Positions 61,871-64,000 of a stretch of DNA of 64,000 bases are shown one piece after another. Each line of letters begins with the position of its first letter. Position 1 is the stretch's first letter. The translations under genes were made by a program, and so were the position numbers. The stretch is taken from NCBI RefSeq assembly GCF_030323865.1, contig NZ_CP066362.1, forward strand, positions 1,178,001 to 1,242,000. The letters run 5' to 3'. The notes beneath the pieces are model-generated. The model was given only the letters and a program-made list of their open reading frames with translations. It searched no databases and was not told where the DNA came from. This DNA comes from Pseudarthrobacter defluvii. GTDB taxonomy: Bacteria > Actinomycetota > Actinomycetes > Actinomycetales > Micrococcaceae.

Positions 61871-63289
61871 GTGGCTACTTCTGAACAACTGCCCGAGGTC
61901 CTGGTTGGACAGGGCGGGAAAGCTACCTCTCGCGATGAGCGAACCACCTTTGAAACCGGCGCGGCAACTGATGCTGCGGCCGGTTTTGCTGTCTCCGGAA
62001 GGGAAGCCGACATCCACACCTTCGTCATCGACACCTCCGTCCTGCTCTCCGATCCCCGCGCTCTCCTGCGGTTCGCCGAACACGAGGTGGTTGTCCCCGT
62101 CGTCGTCATCACCGAACTCGAAGCCAAGCGGCACGACCCCGAGCTGGGCTACTTCGCCCGGAAGGCCCTTCGGCTTTTGGACGATCTCCGGGTCAAGCAT
62201 GGCGGTCTGAACCAGCCCCTGCCCATCGGCGATGAGGGCGGCACGCTCATGGTGGAGCTCAACCACATCTCCGCAGAGGTACTGCCGCTGGGCTTCCGCA
62301 GCGGCGACAACGACAGCCGCATCCTCGCCGTGGCCAAGAACCTGGCCAACGAGGGACGCGACGTCACCGTCGTCTCCAAAGACCTGCCCATGCGGGTCAA
62401 AGCCTCAGCCATGGGGCTCACCGCCGACGAGTACCGCAACGAACTGGTCAAGGACTCCGGCTGGACGGGTGTCGCCGAAATCGAAGCCGACGAGCAGGAG
62501 ATCGCGACCCTGTACGGCCACGAGCCCGTCTTCATCCCAGCCGCCGCCGAACTGCCCGTCAACACCGGGCTGGTGCTGCTCTCCAACCGCGGCTCGGCGC
62601 TGGGCCGGGTAGGTGCCGACAAGCAGGTCCGCCTGGTCAAGGGCGACCGTGACGTCTTCGGCCTCCACGGCCGGTCCGCCGAGCAGCGGCTGGCCATCGA
62701 CATGCTGATGGATCCCGGCGTCGGCATCGTCTCCATCGGTGGCCGCGCCGGCACCGGCAAGTCTGCGCTGGCCCTCTGCGCGGGCCTCGAGGCCGTGCTG
62801 GAACGGCGCGAACACCGCAAGGTGATCGTCTTCCGGCCCCTCTATGCGGTGGGCGGCCAGGAGCTGGGCTACCTGCCGGGTTCGGAGTCCGAGAAGATGA
62901 ACCCGTGGGCGCAGGCAGTCTTTGACACCCTCGGTGCCCTGGTCAGCCAGGAAGTGGTGGAGGAGGTCATGGACCGCGGCATGCTCGAGGTCATGCCCCT
63001 CACCCACATCCGCGGACGCTCCCTCCACGACGCCTTCGTGATCGTGGACGAGGCCCAGTCCCTCGAAAAGAACGTCCTCCTCACGGTCATGAGCCGCATG
63101 GGGCAGAACTCCAAGATCGTCCTCACCCACGACGTCGCCCAGCGGGACAACCTCCGCGTCGGACGCCACGACGGGATCGCCGCCGTCGTCGAGACCCTGA
63201 AAGGACACCCGCTCTTCGGCCACGTCACCCTGACCCGCTCGGAACGCTCGCCAATCGCCGCCCTGGTGACAGAGCTCCTGGAGGGCTGA
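61871..63289 (+). CDS. PhoH family ATPase with N-terminal PIN domain (PhoH2 type)
   Basis: 472 residues. An N-terminal PIN ribonuclease domain ([12 protein letters not shown] with its Asp at 54, [10 protein letters not shown], and a [12 protein letters not shown] acidic cluster) is fused to a PhoH helicase-like ATPase (Walker [13 protein letters not shown], Walker [11 protein letters not shown]). PhoH2 proteins unwind and cut RNA and are related to toxin-antitoxin systems. GTG 61871 with GGAG at 5 nt; the open frame continues upstream into uppS, but without family similarity. Confidence 0.93.
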   Translation: MATSEQLPEVLVGQGGKATSRDERTTFETGAATDAAAGFAVSGREADIHTFVIDTSVLLSDPRALLRFAEHEVVVPVVVITELEAKRHDPELGYFARKALRLLDDLRVKHGGLNQPLPIGDEGGTLMVELNHISAEVLPLGFRSGDNDSRILAVAKNLANEGRDVTVVSKDLPMRVKASAMGLTADEYRNELVKDSGWTGVAEIEADEQEIATLYGHEPVFIPAAAELPVNTGLVLLSNRGSALGRVGADKQVRLVKGDRDVFGLHGRSAEQRLAIDMLMDPGVGIVSIGGRAGTGKSALALCAGLEAVLERREHRKVIVFRPLYAVGGQELGYLPGSESEKMNPWAQAVFDTLGALVSQEVVEEVMDRGMLEVMPLTHIRGRSLHDAFVIVDEAQSLEKNVLLTVMSRMGQNSKIVLTHDVAQRDNLRVGRHDGIAAVVETLKGHPLFGHVTLTRSERSPIAALVTELLEG

Positions 63290-63305
63290 CCTCACCTAAG
63301 CAAGG

Positions 63306-63335
63306 GGCCGTGGCCGGGTTCGCCGGGCCACGGCC
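63306..63335 (+). terminator. Hairpin terminator after the PhoH gene
   Basis: GGCCGTGGCC pairs with GGCCACGGCC (10 bp), 17 nt after the stop. Confidence 0.65.
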
Positions 63336-63366
63336 TTCGTGCGTGTCCGTGGCCGGGTACGTCCGC

Positions 63367-63531
63367 CCCAAGCCCTTCGCCGTCGCTTAGCGCGTAGGTC
63401 CCTTCCCAACGCTCGCAAGCTCGCGTCGGGTCCCTCGGGACGACGCTTACACCGCGTGGGGGCACCTGCGGTCGCTGGGCGACCTGCGCAACGCTCTGGT
63501 CGGCGATGCGCTCCTACGCGAAGGACTTGGG
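63367..63531. repeat. 165-bp palindromic intergenic element with inverted terminal repeats
   Basis: CCCAAGCCCTTCGC (63367-63380) and GCGAAGGACTTGGG (63518-63531) are inverted repeats with one mismatch. A second pair, CGCGTAGG/CCTACGCG (63391-63398 and 63513-63520), is nested inside, plus two compact hairpins: GTCCC-TC-GGGAC at 63430-63441 and GGTCGC-TGG-GCGACC at 63470-63484. No coding potential. It may be a MITE- or REP-like element. Confidence 0.55.
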
Positions 63532-63545
63532 CCGGCCTTGTGTAG

Positions 63546-64000
63546 TCAAGTCACCTTGAGGAACTTGGCCGCCGCCTCGTGGCCCTCTACCTTCAGTTCC
63601 CAGTCGGGGCGCTTGAACGTGTCCGGGGTGAGGCGGACGTGCTGGAGTGTTTCGACTTTGGTGCCCCAGGCTTTGCGGGTGGTGCCGTTGAGTTCGTAGC
63701 CGAGGGAGCGGGAGACGCCGAGGGAGGCTTCGTTCCAGGCGGCGGCTTCGGATTCGGCGACTTCTGCGCCGAGCCAGTCGAAGGCCCAGAGGACGACGGC
63801 GGCACGCATCTCCTTGCCCAGGCCACGGCCCTGGACGGACTGCTTGAGCCAGGAGCCGGTGCTGACTGTCTTCCGTGCTGCGAAGTCCTTGGCGCCCACG
63901 TCCTGGCAGCCGATGAACTGGCCGTCGTGCCAGATACCCAAAAGCAGCGTCCAGTTCTCCGGCGTGCATTCGGCCCTGCAGCGCCAGTACCAGCGGGCCA
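63546..64000 (-). CDS. GNAT family N-acetyltransferase (N-terminus outside window)
   Basis: C-terminal 150 or so residues of a GNAT protein of the RimJ/RimL group. The acetyl-CoA loop is QGRGLGKEMR, with ESEAAAWNEASLGVSRSLGY following as usual. The frame continues without a stop to the window edge (RWYWRCRAECTPENW), so the start is not visible. Substrate unknown. The TTG at 63941 is not taken as the start because upstream codons fit the fold. Confidence 0.85.
   Translation of the reverse strand, partial: ARWYWRCRAECTPENWTLLLGIWHDGQFIGCQDVGAKDFAARKTVSTGSWLKQSVQGRGLGKEMRAAVVLWAFDWLGAEVAESEAAAWNEASLGVSRSLGYELNGTTRKAWGTKVETLQHVRLTPDTFKRPDWELKVEGHEAAAKFLKVT

Overview
This is chromosomal sequence from a high-GC Gram-positive bacterium. 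It is most likely a member of the Micrococcaceae close to Arthrobacter or Pseudarthrobacter. The evidence is the GC-rich third codon positions, the mycothiol S-conjugate amidase (mca), the actinobacterial families DUF4307 and DUF501, a PIN-PhoH fusion, a membrane-anchored subtilase of mycosin type, and frequent TANNNT -10 boxes placed 6-7 nt before the start codon (leaderless mRNAs). No integrase, transposase, phage gene or CRISPR array was seen. The species assignment is inference.

Layout. 1-5540: end of a tryptophan-monooxygenase-like flavoenzyme, a gamma carbonic anhydrase, and one-carbon metabolism, with purU divergent from a ZTP-riboswitch-controlled glyA-folD unit. 5584-8280: ABC-2 exporter (one ATPase, two permeases). 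8352-12570: small membrane protein, exonuclease III, trpS, 2H phosphoesterase, YihY protein. 12615-16541: six-hairpin glycosidase divergent from a sugar-binding lipoprotein, with matching LacI-type operator candidates at both transcription starts but no permease or regulator nearby. 16542-21145: alpha/beta hydrolase and the sdhCDAB operon. 21303-25890: GDP-mannose pyrophosphorylase, M20 amidohydrolase, ohrR-ohr, and a frameshifted curA-like reductase. 25959-33472: nucleoside uptake ABC transporter (BMP type) with cytidine deaminase and thymidine phosphorylase. 33479-36851: two DedA proteins, adenosine deaminase, MazG.

36970-43815: enolase, FtsB/DivIC-like protein, DUF501, Ppx/GppA, membrane-anchored subtilase, then a Rex-type operator, ndh, and a tRNA with a UAA anticodon but no long variable arm. 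43850-49366: complete branched-chain amino acid transporter livKHMGF. 49469-50444: BI-1 family protein. 50543-53951: galT-galK divergent from an aldose epimerase. 54003-57229: AI-2E family protein, threonine dehydratase, rhomboid protease. 57364-61631: greA with an attenuator-like leader, DUF4307, mca, small membrane protein, hemolysin III homologue with a tandem operator, uppS. 61871-64000: PIN-PhoH protein, a palindromic intergenic element, and the C-terminal part of a GNAT acetyltransferase.

The genes form several coherent systems. PurU hydrolyses 10-formyl-THF while GlyA and FolD make one-carbon units, and ZTP, the signal of 10-formyl-THF shortage, is sensed in front of glyA. The BMP transporter, Cdd, DeoA and adenosine deaminase form a nucleoside salvage block. 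Ndh and Sdh feed the quinone pool, and ndh carries an NADH-sensing Rex site. The most unusual combination is the Rex operator, ndh and the atypical tRNA(UAA).
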